NCBI GenBank assembly: GCA_024734495.1
Contig: JALMQS010000030.1
Span: forward strand, 7,496,191 to 7,560,190
Direction of reading: 5' to 3'
Length of the DNA: 64,000 nt
From: Forficula auricularia
Lineage: Eukaryota > Arthropoda > Insecta > Dermaptera > Forficulidae
Of this stretch, positions 1 to 11,180 are shown piece after piece; within the stretch, counting starts at the first letter, position 1; every line of letters starts with the position of its first letter. Under the pieces are notes generated by a model. The model had not been told where the DNA came from, ran no database searches, and was given only the letters and a program-made list of their open reading frames with translations. Made by a program: the position numbers and the translations under genes.

Positions 1-109
1 TGTACCTACCTATGTACCTATGTCCGTCCCCCAACAAAAACAGTCGTCATGGTTACCAATTTAAATGAAATTATCTATATATATATATAGAAAATAAAAT
101 TAAGGTTTT

Positions 110-235
110 GTCTGTACATTGGGGTGGTGGTGTGCTGGATGGGTTTCGGGGGGAGGGGGGTCCAGGGTGCGAGTCCCCTGGCTAGCAAGAAAGCCGCCGA
201 AGGCGAGCCTTGCAGCTAGTATTATTAATAAAATC
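110..235 (+). repeat. G-rich dispersed repeat K, fragment 1
   Basis: A GC-rich block in AT-rich DNA. It has G-runs, then a segment with CTGGCTAGCAAG, GCCGCCGAAGGCG and GCAGCTAGTA, and ends in an AT-rich tail (ATTAATAAAATC). The same order of motifs recurs at 46905-47180, so this is an interspersed element of unknown class. The compact conserved 3' part and A-rich tail would fit a retroposed sequence, but that is inference. Confidence 0.5.
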
Positions 236-968
236 GTTGGTTAAGAAATAAAACCAATGTTCTATTTTATGTAAAAATAAAGTTAAAAACTACAGGCGTC
301 TTCCCCCAGTCTACATAGAATAAGAAAACATTTTTTGTTTTGAAAAGTATGTATATTGATTTTCGAAATGAAATAAAATGGTTGCAAGTTTCAAAGGTCA
401 ATTAAATTGAATGATTTTTTATGAAAAGAGCGCTGATAGAAGGTTTCAAGTCCCTGTCTGGTTTATCTTCCAGTTCAAACATGTGAATGACAAGTCCAGA
501 CGAGTTTAGTCGAATAAAAATTGTTCTCGCTGAGGAGCTATTAAAATAGAAATAGTAGAAAAAAGGAATAAATAAAGAGGATTCGAGAATGTTTAGAATA
601 ATTCATTTCTAAGAACTCTCAATATATTAGATAGGAAATAACTAAGAGTTCTTTAGATAAGTCCTAGCTTAGCTTCGAGAATTAGAAGAATTTAAGATTT
701 TCTTATAGGACAGACTGTTTCTTTGTGGAGGATGGTCCAGTTCCATCTCTGGGAGTGTGGAGTTGAAGTCACAAGAATTAATTTCTAACTTCTACCCTCA
801 CTCACACAAAGCAGTATTCGTTTGGGGCTGAAGGTCCCAAAATATATTTAAAAAAAATTTTAATTTCCTTCTATTTCTTGAAGTAATGCATTTCTTAATT
901 TTTTAAATATTTCTGTAAATTGTGTTTTTCAGTTGAAAAATTATTTTCTATATATTTCTCTAGCAGTA
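236..968. other. AT-rich sequence, nothing recognised
   Basis: No open reading frame of interest, RNA gene or repeat shared with the rest of the window was seen. Homopolymer A/T runs are common. Confidence 0.5.
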
Positions 969-978
969 TAAGAGATTT

Positions 979-1190
979 TTTTTTTTATTATTTAATGTCA
1001 CCGGGAAAAAACCCCATTTAGACAGCACATAAGTAAAGTGTTAGTAGGGTTAGTGAGGGAGCCGAGTTTTTAGCCGGTTTTATTTGCCAGCCAGGATCGA
1101 ACCCCGGCCTTCCACTCCAACGTCGTCATAATCGATCGATGCCGAAGCGAGGCCAGTGCGTTAGCTGGCTCAGCTAACCCGACTCCCCTG
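979..1190 (-). mobile_element. tRNA-derived SINE with 10-bp target duplication
   Basis: Read on the minus strand, the element starts with a tRNA-like head. The A-box-like part is TTAGCTGAGCCAGCTAACGC and the B-box-like part is GGGTTCGATCC. An unrelated body follows, then a T/A-rich tail (T-run on the plus strand near 979). The decamer TAAGAGATTT flanks it at 969-978 and 1191-1200, as expected of target-primed retroposition. The acceptor-stem ends do not pair, so it is not a functional tRNA gene. Confidence 0.75.
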
Positions 1191-1200
1191 TAAGAGATTT

Positions 1201-1773
1201 AATGCGTTCAAAAGCAAGATTTTGAAGAAAAAAAAATTAGTTTTTATTTTTTTTCATAATGTTTCACCACTTCAAAAAAAAAAAATGAAAAAATTCCTGA
1301 GTATAAAGAAGTATAGAAGACATTTTCTGACAAAGTTTGGCGGTGGACACTTTTAAATAAAACGGTAAAAAAATGATTATAGTTTTATTTCTGTTCTTAA
1401 AAATCGGCTTTCAACCTGAGATTTATAATGAAACTGTTTTTTCATCCCTTTTATTCCTAAGAATTGGAAAAAAAATCACCATTCATTAATTTTGAATTTT
1501 ACTATTGAAAAAAAAATAAAATGAGGTTTTTTTGAAAGTCTCAAAAATCGTTTGAAATAAAGAGCTAAAAATTTAGCTGAATTATTTTTATTTAATGGTA
1601 AATCGATCCCCAAGTGCAAATCGAAAAAGCCACGGGGACAGATTTCCCATATAAACCCGGCTATACTATTTGCAAAAAAAACAAAGATTAAAATAAAATT
1701 TCAAAAAATGAAGGGTACCTACTTTTTTGGACAGCATCCACTGGTTGAAAAGTCACCAATAGCCACTGAGATA
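1201..1773. other. AT-rich sequence, nothing recognised
   Basis: Long A and T runs and no shared repeat, coding or RNA signal seen. Confidence 0.45.
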
Positions 1774-1781
1774 GATATATA

Positions 1782-1938
1782 CGAGGGGTGAACCTCGATT
1801 GGAATTAGGTGTACACGTCTTTGGAATTATTTTGGAATTCATTCGATAATGCCCCTTCATCTATTTTTCCTTCTACTTGGAAATGAAAATGGAAGTGGAA
1901 GTAGGTGTACACGATATTAAGTCCCGGTTCACCCCTCG
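1782..1938. mobile_element. hAT-like MITE, family I, copy 1
   Basis: This 157-bp non-autonomous element has terminal inverted repeats CGAGGGGTGAACC and GGTTCACCCCTCG. It is flanked by perfect 8-bp target duplications GATATATA (1774-1781 and 1939-1946). An 8-bp duplication is characteristic of hAT transposases. There is no coding capacity. Other copies are at 46439-46603 and 61203-61356, and a lone right end is at 44376-44411. Confidence 0.85.
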
Positions 1939-1946
1939 GATATATA

Positions 1947-3224
1947 GTAGATAGATAGATACCAATATAATTTTGAAATCTCAAATTAAGCCCAACAGTG
2001 CTTCCACTTTTCGAAATATCTCACCCAAGTTCAAGTTTATAATATAAATAGGTTCTGCTTACAAAAAATCTTTTTATATCAGGATTAGTTTTAAGGGATG
2101 TTTTTATGTGACTACAAACTTGATGTTGAACGCCTAAGAATTCTTCTCCCTTATGACCTATCAACCTTTGTCCAACTTTTATTCCTCTAAGCTTCTTTTC
2201 AACCCCAATCCTTCATATGATTTTAGATAGCTAAACAACGAACCGGAAGCTTATGCTCCCAAAATCTTAATTGATGATGATGGTGATGATGATAAAAAAT
2301 CTCTATAAAAACTGGATAGTTCTTTTGTTTAAGAATTCAATTCGTTGAATTTTCACTGGACCCTGATATTTATTTATCAATGCACACACATATTATTAGA
2401 TATCAATTAGTATCGCGCCTGCATATCTCGGGATTTTCTTTGGCACTTCAAACGCCCTCATCTGTCTTTCTTTGTGGCCATGATTTAATCTCCCCTCCAG
2501 TTTAAATTCTAATCTAGAGATTCTCTCCCTCATTAAAAATTCCCTCTGCCTTTAATATGTTACTCTAACTAACCCAGACGGATAACAAAATATGAGACCC
2601 TTAAGACGACGACGTCTTGGATGACTCAGCAGGCCCCAAGGGGTCGATGAATACTGTATAAGAGGGGGTTGTGAAATTCCCTTCTACGTAGTCACTTCTT
2701 TTTTTTTTTAATTAGACTCAACTCCAGTCTCGAGGTAGAAGGGGATTCAACACCCTCGCTTTTTTGGCTTCCTGTTCCGTTGTTACTAATAGGTCGCTTT
2801 GGGGATCTGGCCGATAGCCGCCGCAGGGTGGAAGGGCGGTTGCTTATTTATTATCGAAATAAGAAAGGGAACGAATGGAGATTTTGGGGCCCGCTTGGGG
2901 GTTTTAATGCCAGTTAAAGTTGAGCAGAAAATATTAAAAAAATAATATTCGATGGGGCAAGATTATTTATTTCTTTACGATGGATTTTTTTATTGGAAAT
3001 TACCATAATAATAATAAACCATACCGTATTAATGAAATGGCAAAGATGATATTCGCATATGCATCTGCTACCCTGCTTAATTATTCTACTACTGTGCTTC
3101 AAAGAATTTTAAATGAAGGCAAAATTAATGAAAACATGACTTTGAATTAAACAATCTCTTGGCTAACCATGACCATATTATAGAAATCTTTCTATGATCA
3201 ATTTATATAGCAATTGAAGCTTTT
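1947..3224. other. Mostly single-copy sequence, no gene seen
   Basis: Not shared with other parts of the window. A less AT-rich island lies at about 2400-2900 and includes GGCCCCAAGGGGTCGATGAA. No credible exon could be defined. It could be intronic or regulatory DNA near the zinc-finger gene, which is inference only. Confidence 0.4.
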
Positions 3225-3226
3225 AT

Positions 3227-3375
3227 TTTTGTGATTGATTTGATTTAGAGTTGAAATTTTAGTAAAATCACAGATAATTAATTATAATTATTTATTGAAG
3301 ACGAATAAATAATACAATAAAACTACGACGTTTCGATCTACTTATTCTGGTATCGTTCTCAAGTATGAGCACCAA
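3227..3375. repeat. Foldback family T, single arm
   Basis: One arm of family T. It runs from AAGCTTTTATTTTTGTGATT through TTATTTATTGAA and ACGACGTTTCG to TCGTTCTCAAGTATGAG. The opposite arm, present at 5110-5445 and 35890-36195, is absent here. A separate short hairpin (GATTTTAGG/CCTAAAATC) follows at about 3379-3410. Confidence 0.6.
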
Positions 3376-3419
3376 CTCCGATTTTAGGTTTTCATTTAAC
3401 CTAAAATCGAAGAGAATGC

Positions 3420-3610
3420 TCATTATAGTGGTCCTTATTTTACGACCATGAAAATTTTTCGGGACACCCTTTCAAATTATGAGGTTGGGTAAGATAATAA
3501 TTCATACAAAATTTGAGATCGATCGGACAACCCTTTGAGGTGGCTCATCTCATTTGAAAATTTGAAATTTTACGAATTTTGCTCTATTTGGCGTACAATT
3601 TTGATAAATA
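3420..3610. repeat. Dispersed repeat V, copy 1
   Basis: Shares a block with 63300-63480, including GATCGATCGGACA, TCTCATCTCA and GAAAATTTGAAATTTT. Class unknown. The tract reads like other AT-rich non-coding elements here and has no coding potential. Confidence 0.45.
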
Positions 3611-3737
3611 AACTTATGTTAACTTATAAAGGTATTTACAATTATAATATGGTGGATTGTTTCTATACATTCACAAGTATTTACAATATTTACAAATGTA
3701 TAATTATTTTGATTATTTATGTCCATCGATTAAATTA

Positions 3738-3946
3738 ATGAGTTGTTGTAGGGAAATAAGGACAATAGCTTATGCAAATATTTTTTATTTTATACCAACG
3801 TTTCGTCAACTTTGTTGACTTCCTCAGGAGCTCAAAGAAATTAATTTGTTTGAGCCCTGAAAAAGTCGGCAAAGTCGACGAAACGTTGGCATAAAATAAA
3901 AAATATTTGCATAAGCTATTGACCTTATTTCCCTACAACAACTTAT
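3738..3946. repeat. Foldback element U with CTGANGA/GAAACGTT core in each arm
   Basis: A near-perfect palindrome. Arms begin AGTTGTTGTAGGGAAATAAG and continue through ATAGCTTATGCAAATATTTT to the core. On the minus strand the core is CTGAGGA, extra A, hairpin GTCAAC-AAA-GTTGAC, then GAAACGTTGG (3801-3827). The plus-strand arm is degraded (CTGAAAA). See the finding on the shared core. Confidence 0.75.
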
Positions 3947-5105
3947 TAATATTTACAAGTTTAAATTGTACCAGGCCCGTTTTGGGCATAGGCCTCTCCC
4001 AATTTCTTCCATTCTGATAATGCTTCATACAGTGACTAAAATATTTATTGAAACTATTGGAGTCTTTGTCAAAATCCCATGTTATTGTAATAGATAAAAA
4101 TTTTTCAAGCCCTTTACTGAGTTTATACATATAACTTGATCGTGAGTAAATTGTTGGATGGCTAATAATCTTGAACGTCCTGGTTGAGTCCAGTTATAAT
4201 ACTTGCATCCCACTTGGATTGATTTGTAAGACTTCTAACAGTCTGTCCCATAGAAAATATACCTTGTCAGGGTAAATGGCATTGTCTGTACTGACAGAGG
4301 CTAGTCATTATTATATCTATAAATTGATAAATGTTTAAAAACTCAAAAGTCATCACTTAGATCAATATGGATTACACCTTCAAATATAATTACACTATAC
4401 ATCCTGAATATTTTTTATAAAACATTATTAAAATAATTATATAGCGCCGTTTTCATACACCCTAGATGAAATAAATAAGAATCTGACGGTCATTATACGG
4501 TCGTATTTGAATATCCTATCTTGAAGGAGAGCGTCAAGATTAATATTGCCACCAGCACTCCTCAATTGAATTCCTTATTTCCGTTTCTTAAGTCCCCTTC
4601 ATTACAAGAGCAATAATCAGTATTGAGGGAACGAGACAGAGGGAGTCATAAAAACCTCTCAGACTATTGAAATGAATCTGGGATCAACTTAGATTGCCAT
4701 TTCGGTTATTTATTCAAACTTTTAATGAGAATTCACACTTTAACGAGTGAAACGATGCCATTCGAAGTCTCGCCCTAAAAAAAATAAAAAAGAAACACGA
4801 AATATTAAGAAGGGAATTTCGGCGGCTTCTCTTTCAAACACCTTAAGATTTGACTTTAATGATTAAAATCGAGGATTTAACTTTGACGGAGATGTTAGCA
4901 AATATGATTAAAAATATCGCAATATACAGGCATTAGTAGAGGATGTTGTTAAACCCATATCTTGAATAGGGAAAAACGCCTGTAATGTCGGCAACCTGAG
5001 AGTACAGCTCAAAATGAATGGGATGTTTACTCCAGGTTATCGATGTTGCAGTCATCATAGGGTTAACATTTCTCCCTGAATACACAGAGCACAAAATTTT
5101 CTTTT
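3947..5105. other. Mostly single-copy sequence, no gene seen
   Basis: No repeat shared with the rest of the window was noticed and no exon could be supported. Small ORFs present have no recognisable domain. Confidence 0.4.
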
Positions 5106-5109
5106 AATT

Positions 5110-5445
5110 TAACCGTTGAATTTTTAGTTAAATCACACATAATTAATTATAATTATTTATTGAACACGAATAAATAATACAATAAAACTACGACGTTTCG
5201 ATCGAATTATTCTGCGATCGTTCTCAAGTATGAGCACTCACTCCGATTATAGGTTAACTGAGTGGGAGTCGGAGTGGGTGGTCATACTTGAGAACGATCG
5301 TAGAATAATTCGATCGAAATGTCGTAGTTTTATTGTATTATTTGTTCGTGTTCAATAAATAATTATAATTAATTAAGTGTGATTAAACTAAAAATTTAAC
5401 TATTAATATAATTAATCACAAAAATAAAAGTTTCAACACTTTAAT
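5110..5445. repeat. Foldback family T, full palindrome
   Basis: Two arms of about 145 bp in inverted orientation around an ACTCCGAT centre. Each arm carries AATAATACAATAAAACTACG, then GACGTTTCGATCG and GATCGTTCTCAAGTATGA. Read outward, the core is CTTGAGAA, stem CGATCG, a 10-base loop, stem CGATCG, then AAACGTCG, a variant of the core in the other foldbacks. Other copies or halves: 3227-3375, 19745-19948, 21905-22080, 34622-34798, 35890-36195. Confidence 0.75.
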
Positions 5446-5833
5446 TTATTTTAATTTGATACAATTATTAAATTATAATTATTTTTGAAATACGATCCTT
5501 AATTTTATTTAATTAAAATATTTTCTTTAGAGTTGTTAAATTTTGAGGGAGTAGTTTGTCTAATGTAGTCCGGTTATCTATTTAATTTAGAGTCAAATTA
5601 GTCATCGATTTCTGCTATCTTTGGCTGTAACTTTAACTCATTGCACACATATCAGACGGCTAGCTTATTTAACTGTCAGTCCAACTGTTTTTTACAATAA
5701 ATGGGAAAACAAGTGGGAAATCTATTTCGGAAAACAATAACAATTTCTTGAAAACGTGGTTTAAGAATGTATAACATTATCATAATCTTAAATTATGTTT
5801 TTTAAAGTAATAAATTTAATATAAGTATATATA
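5446..5833. other. AT-rich spacer, nothing recognised
   Basis: No gene or shared repeat seen. Confidence 0.4.
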
Positions 5834-6691
5834 TTTTTTACTTTACCATACAGGGTATGGTCAAGTATTGTAATCGTGCATGAGAAAAAAGTGGTTTTTT
5901 CCTTCTTTTTTCCAAATATATCAAAAACGGCTAAAACTATTTTGATTAAAAAAATTGAGCGAAACCAGGTCATTTCGCTCTACAAAAAAAGCCCAAATAA
6001 GTGAACATCGAAAAAATTATATTTTTCGAGATAATAATTGTTTTGTCAAAATGACTGTTAGTCTGTCTGGTTGTCTGGTTGGGTCTCCGTTAGTCTGTGC
6101 GTTACCAAATTTTTGTGGACGAGCTAGCTCAAAAACTTGTGTGAATATCGAAACCAAATTTCACACATAGTTTTGGTTCATTGAGATTAAGAGCTGATTA
6201 GATATTGATGCATATCGACGCCAAAATTAAGGGGGGGGGGGGGTTAAGAATTAAAAATCTAGGCTATTTTAGCAAAATCAACCAAATTTTGTATACATAA
6301 TCAGTGGGACCCCAGAAGTCTAAAAATGCAAAACCTAACCCCCCAAAATTGGAGGTGGGAGGGGAGGTGTAAGATTAAAAAATGAAAATATAGGCTCTTG
6401 TACCAAACTCAACCAAATTTTGTATAAATAATCAGTGCGACCCCAGAAGTCTAAAAATGGAAAAACTAACTGTCAAAAATGGGTGGGGGGTCAAAAAATG
6501 AAAATAAAGGTTCTTGTTCCAAACTCAACCAAATTTTGTGTACATAATCAGTGGGCACACAGTAATCTAAAAATGCAAAAACTAACCCCCCCCCCCCTAC
6601 ATGATTATAAATAATTTTATTAAATATAAGTGAGATGCCAGGTTGTATGGTAAAGTCAAGTGGATGGTCACATCAGAACACGTCAGCTTAA
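5834..6691 (+). mobile_element. Family E (Helentron-like non-autonomous element), near full length
   Basis: Starts TTTACTTTACCATACAGGG, with a terminal hairpin (CCATAC/GTATGG) followed by AAGTATTGTAATCGTGCATG. It then has a conserved non-coding block (CTCAAAAACGGCTAAAAC, GTTAGTCTGTCTGG). Next come two to three ~115-bp tandem units, each holding a G-run, TTGTATACATAATCAGTGGG and AAAAATGCAAAAACTAACC. It ends GTATGGTAAAGTCAAGTGGA plus ACACGTCAGCTTA. The inverted ACTTTACCATAC/GTATGGTAAAGT pair sits subterminally at both ends. Subterminal inverted repeats, an end hairpin and central tandem repeats match the DINE-1/HINE plan. No Rep/helicase protein is present, so the class is inferred. Confidence 0.6.
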
Positions 6692-7365
6692 TTTAGATAA
6701 TAATGAAAAAAAAATCAAGATTACATTTTAGAAGGAGAAATGTTGAGTTACTTCAGGGTAATTCAAGGGGTGAATCGAGTCAATAGGATTTGTGAAAGTG
6801 GTAAATTTTGAGAATGATGAAACCAGAAAGAATAATTAATTTAGGTGACATTTTAGGTTCGATTTTCTTTCAATTTGACTATAAAGATGCATTAAAATAA
6901 AAGTGAAAGTAGTGAAAAGATTCTACGATATGCCATGTTATGGCTGTATTCAAGAAAATGCATAATGTAAAGTGGAATCCAACAAAGAAAATTTCTCTCA
7001 AAACTTTAAGAATAAAATTCAAAAGAAATTTATAGAAAATTTAGAACCGTGCAACTATAAGATAGGCAACATTGTGTCTTGTCGGGCAATTGAGGGGATC
7101 TTAACAACTTACGAAAATCAAACTCTAAATTTGGTTTCAAAATTCATTTATGTGTGGTTTATTTAAAAACACATCTTACTTTCTAACAAATTAAATAAGT
7201 TAATATAGAATTATTGTTTTAAGAAAGTTTTGAGTGATGAATTCAATCTCGTGTTGAACAAATTAAATTATTTTTTCGAATTCTGTCGATTTAATAGAAA
7301 AACAAAAATTGTACGATTAAAACAGAAGAGTGCCCAAATGAGATTATGTTTTGTTTCTTGTACAA
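6692..7365. other. AT-rich sequence, nothing recognised
   Basis: No shared repeat or credible exon seen. Short ORFs here have no domain signature. Confidence 0.4.
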
Positions 7366-7697
7366 TTGTCCGCCTCCCTGGTGTAATGGTCAGCATCTCT
7401 GGCTGGCCGGAGTTCTCGGGTTCGATTCCCGGCTATACCCAGACATTTTTTCTGTAAGTATAAGGTTTGGTAATAAAAATTAAGTGGGAGATAAATTTAA
7501 CCAAATTTATCGTTCGGAGAATTTACCACTGCTCGAAACTTAGTAAATTGGATTGTATCTAACTTTCTGAGATTTGGCTCGTGATCCCGGCTTCTTTCCT
7601 TCTACTCTGTTCTTTTCACGATGGAGGGGCTATCCCATTCAGGCTTTTAGGGGATCCACCTTCTGGTGTATCTCCTTCTCACATCAATATCAAAAAA
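7366..7697 (+). mobile_element. tRNA-derived SINE family M, full length
   Basis: The tRNA-like head has an A box (CTGGTGTAATGGTCAGCATC) and a B box (GGGTTCGATTCCCGG) at 7372-7432. A body follows (GTGGGAGATAAATTTAACC, ACCACTGCTCGAA, CTTTCTGAGATTTGGC, ACTCTGTTCTTTTCACGATG), then the 3' end CTCCTTCTCACATCAATATC and an A-run. Headless copies of the body lie at 59750-59983 and 63662-63990. Because the acceptor ends do not pair, this is a SINE and not a tRNA gene. Confidence 0.8.
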
Positions 7698-7967
7698 AAA
7701 TTAGCAATTAGAACTAAGCAAGATCATATCTTGCCAAAAGATAGTAGTTTTTAGCTTTTAATAAACATCTTTTTACTGAAAAAATAAATAAATAAATAAA
7801 AACTATAGATGTTTATTTTTTATTTTAAATCAATTCCTCCATGTCTTCAAAAATGTGTTCCCTTCAATGTCACCTGAATTGGTGCATTTGGTGGAAAATT
7901 CTAGATCTCTAATAACTTTGATTACAAGAAGAACATTCGAACAGTGTGAGTTAATAAAAGCTCTGAT

Positions 7968-8600
7968 ATAATAATAATAATAATAATATTTTTTATTGTT
8001 AAATGATAAATAAATTGAATTGCTTCTTTCCAGTAATTTATTTTATTATTCAAATGGTTAATCCAAATATTTCGAGAGCGCTTTCGGCATCTCTTCCTCA
8101 GTGGAAACCACTCCCCCACCAATGTGCCGACCCCATCAGTTTGTACAGAACATTGATAAAAGCTTGATCAAACAACACACATACATATATATATATATAC
8201 AAATTAAAATAAGATAACATACAGTATTTACAATTATTTACATTCCATTTACATTTTTCAATCCGAAAATCATTTTAAATTTCATTCGGACTTCATTGTG
8301 AATAGATGTAAATAATGGTATATACTTGTTTCGGCCCCAAGGCTCGTATGTTATCTCATTTTGAATTTGTATTTGTATATTATATATATATATGTATGTG
8401 TGTGTTGTTTAATCAAGCTTTTATCAATGTTCTGTACAAACTGATGGGGTCGGCACATTGGTGGGGGAGTGGTTTCCACTGAGGAAGAGATGCCGAAAGC
8501 GCTCTCGAAATATTTGGATTAACCATTTGAATAATAAAATAAATTACTGGAAAGAAGCAATTCAATTTATTTATCCTTTAACAATAAAAAATTAATATAT
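7968..8600. repeat. Foldback element Q, long near-perfect palindrome
   Basis: Arms of about 240 bp (about 7985-8222 and 8345-8594) around a ~120-bp centre. Each arm includes AAGCTTGATCAAACAAC, TGGGGTCGGCACATTGG and CCAAATATTTCGAGAGCG or its complement. The core on the plus strand (8479-8510) is CTGAGGA, extra A, GAGA, loop, TCTC, GAAATATTTGG. The same core occurs on the minus strand in the left arm. Confidence 0.8.
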
Positions 8601-9609
8601 CCAGTACACACCAAGCCAAAGGGGATTTTGGATCCTTGTGACTCCGTGGTCACAGCTTTGGACCCTATTTAGCACCCACGATAGCCATCTCACCCTCTCA
8701 CCGACAAATTCTAAATTTAACCCCCACGGCTAAGTGATGTCAGAGGGCTGAAAGAGAGAAAAAACAAATGGGAAATTGAAGGTGGTTCGAGACACGGGGT
8801 GAGTGGGGGGTGGGGGTGGGGGTGAGGGGATGGAATGGAAATCGAGGACGGGCGGGCAACGAACATCTTTCGTTTTTCGATCTCGTTATAAGTCTACTCC
8901 ATTATTCGCTTCTATAAAGACAAGATCGGATCAGGAAGAGACGAAATAGAAGAACAGAGGGTACGGATGGGGGTGCAGGGAGGGGGGACGGTTTAATATT
9001 CTGTCTTGGAAACAAACAAAATAGAAATCGACAATGTTTAAATTATCCCTACGAGAGAGAGTTTGACGTCGATTATTAGTTATTGATTTTCTCGTAGTAT
9101 ATATAATATTTGAAATGAAGTAATATTAAAAAAAAAAAAGAAGTGAGTTGGTTGAGAAACCAACAACTTCTTCCTATTATTCCTACGATTAGAATAGAAT
9201 CGATTGAAGAAACGAAAAGTCGACATGAAATGGAGGGTCGGTGGGGGGTTGAAAGGGGGAGCTATTTGTCTAATCTACAACGAAGACGGTTATACCATCG
9301 TCTAATTGATTTCCAAATTTAACTCAAATGACACTTGGAATAAACGATGACATGAAAATTTAATTAGTCGTGAGTTAAAGAGGAAGAAAGAGAGAGAAAA
9401 TGTTGAAATCTCGCCCCCAGTAAATGTTTGTGTCCTCATTTTTATAAAAATAATATTTTACAATAAACCGAAAATAAGAATAGACTTTTGTTATATTTAA
9501 TCAACTAACTTTTGAAAAATTAATTTAGAAAATATATTTATTTCAAAAGAAAAATAAATCCAAATAATACAATAGGTTGTATTAGGATGTATTTATTTTA
9601 ATACTTTTA
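8601..9609. other. Single-copy, G-rich island, no gene seen
   Basis: Less AT-rich than its surroundings, with G-rich runs (8797-8825, 8970-8990, 9240-9265). It is not repeated elsewhere in the window. No open frame with a recognisable domain was found. It may be conserved non-coding DNA, but that cannot be shown from one sequence. Confidence 0.4.
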
Positions 9610-10200
9610 AAAAATAAATTGACACGTTCTGATCTAGCCAAGTCAAGTGACTTTACCATACACTTCTGGTTGACTTTGGTACAAGGGCCTAGATTTTAAT
9701 TTGTTGACCCTAAACCCCCCCCCCATTTTGGGGGTTAGTTTTTACATTTTTAGTCTTCTGGTAGCCCATTAATTATGTATACAAAATTTGGTTGAGTTTG
9801 GTCCAAGGGCCTAGATTTTCATTTTTTGACCCCCCTCTCCGCCCTCCTGATTTGGGCGGTTTGTTTTTGCATTTTTAGTGTTCTGGGGCCCCACTGATTA
9901 TGTATATAAAAATATTTTCGTTATTATAAGTTAATTTATATTATATTTCATTTTTCTCGTTTTTTTTTTAGTTTGAAAATATTTATAAAATATGAATTTG
10001 AAAATTGAAAATATATTAAATTTTAACCCCCCCCCCCTCCCATTAATTTTGGGTCGATATGAACCAAAGTCTAATCAGCTCTTAATCTCAATTCACCAAA
10101 ACTACCTGTGAAATTAGGTTTTGATATTCACACTAATTTTTGAGCTAGAGCCTATACTAAATTTGGTAATGTACTAACACATTTTTTGACAAAATTATTA
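9610..10200 (-). mobile_element. Family E, partial copy 2
   Basis: Minus orientation. It begins at the distal end (TGACACGTTCTGATCTAGCC, GTGACTTTACCATACA), carries two G/C-run tandem units, has an AT-rich disruption at about 9905-10020, and runs to the GTTTTTGAAATAT block. The terminal-hairpin end is missing. Confidence 0.55.
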
Positions 10201-10800
10201 ATAAGCCGTTTTTGAAATATAACACGGTTGTCTCAATAAACTCAATATTGCCAGAAATTAAATTGTATTGCATTTAAGTTTTTAAAATCGGCTTAACCAT
10301 AGCCCTATTACAAATTACAAGTAACTTCCTGATTTACAAATTAAAATACATTTTTCTTATACTACTTCATAAATAAAATAAAATAATATTGGTAGAAAAT
10401 AATATTTGTCTTAATATTGAGAAAAAAATCTTTAACTCATAATATAGAACGGGTTCCCTCAGGGTAGTAGGCTGAATTTATATAGCCTAGAATCTTCCTC
10501 AATAAACGGGCTATCTAATGCAAAATAATTTTTCAAATCGGATGATTATTTTCTGAAGATAGCTTCCTCAAAGAGCCAAACTAACTAGAGTAGTATATAA
10601 ATATAGATTATAGATATATAGATTAAGCTGCACTTTTGTGCCAAGTTATACTTTCTAAGTCAAACTGCGGTCAAAAAAAAGCAGAGAGCGTACCGAGTCT
10701 TAACAAAAAATATCTTCTCCAATTTGCAAAACGTTTGTTCATAGAAAAATTAAAAATCAGATAATGAAAAGATATACCCATTATCAGTTTAGTTGGTAGG
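10201..10800. other. AT-rich sequence, nothing recognised
   Basis: No gene or shared repeat noticed. Confidence 0.4.
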
Positions 10801-11180
10801 TATTAATTTTGGTGGCGCTTGAGAATCGTGGGAAGCCAATCCGTTAGGTTTATCGACGACAGTATAAATGTGATGAGTAGGGTGGGCGAAGTGACGTAAT
10901 ATCCCTTATTAGTGCCACTTCCGGTGTAATGATGCGACTGGGTTCCCATTCGGTGTGGTTTCATCCCGCGATCAGGCGCAAAATCATTCATTCATTCCTG
11001 TATGAATTAGTGTGTGTGTGTGTGTGTGTGTTTGAAAGAGGACAAAAACAAACCAAATAAACGAAGCCAAAGGCGATTTCCACTTTGGCTTTGTTATCTT
11101 TCTACTATCAGACGAAAGAAAAAAGACAGACAAAGCAAAAGAGCGCCATTAGAGGCTCTTTTAAGCAAATTACAAGTTTA
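10801..11180. other. Single-copy island, possible conserved non-coding DNA
   Basis: A less AT-rich stretch with no internal repeats and no match elsewhere in the window (for example GTGACGTAATATCCC, GTGCCACTTCCGGTGTAATG, CATCCCGCGATCAGGCGC), followed by a short (GT)n tract at 11013-11031. GTGACGTAA and CACTTCCGG resemble CRE/AP-1-like and ETS-like binding sites, but short motifs like these occur by chance. No exon is supported. Confidence 0.35.

Noticed and set aside
7366..7440. Possible tRNA gene (good A and B boxes)
   Set aside because: The 5' and 3' acceptor segments do not pair, there is no clear anticodon arm, and the sequence continues into a SINE body found elsewhere in the window.
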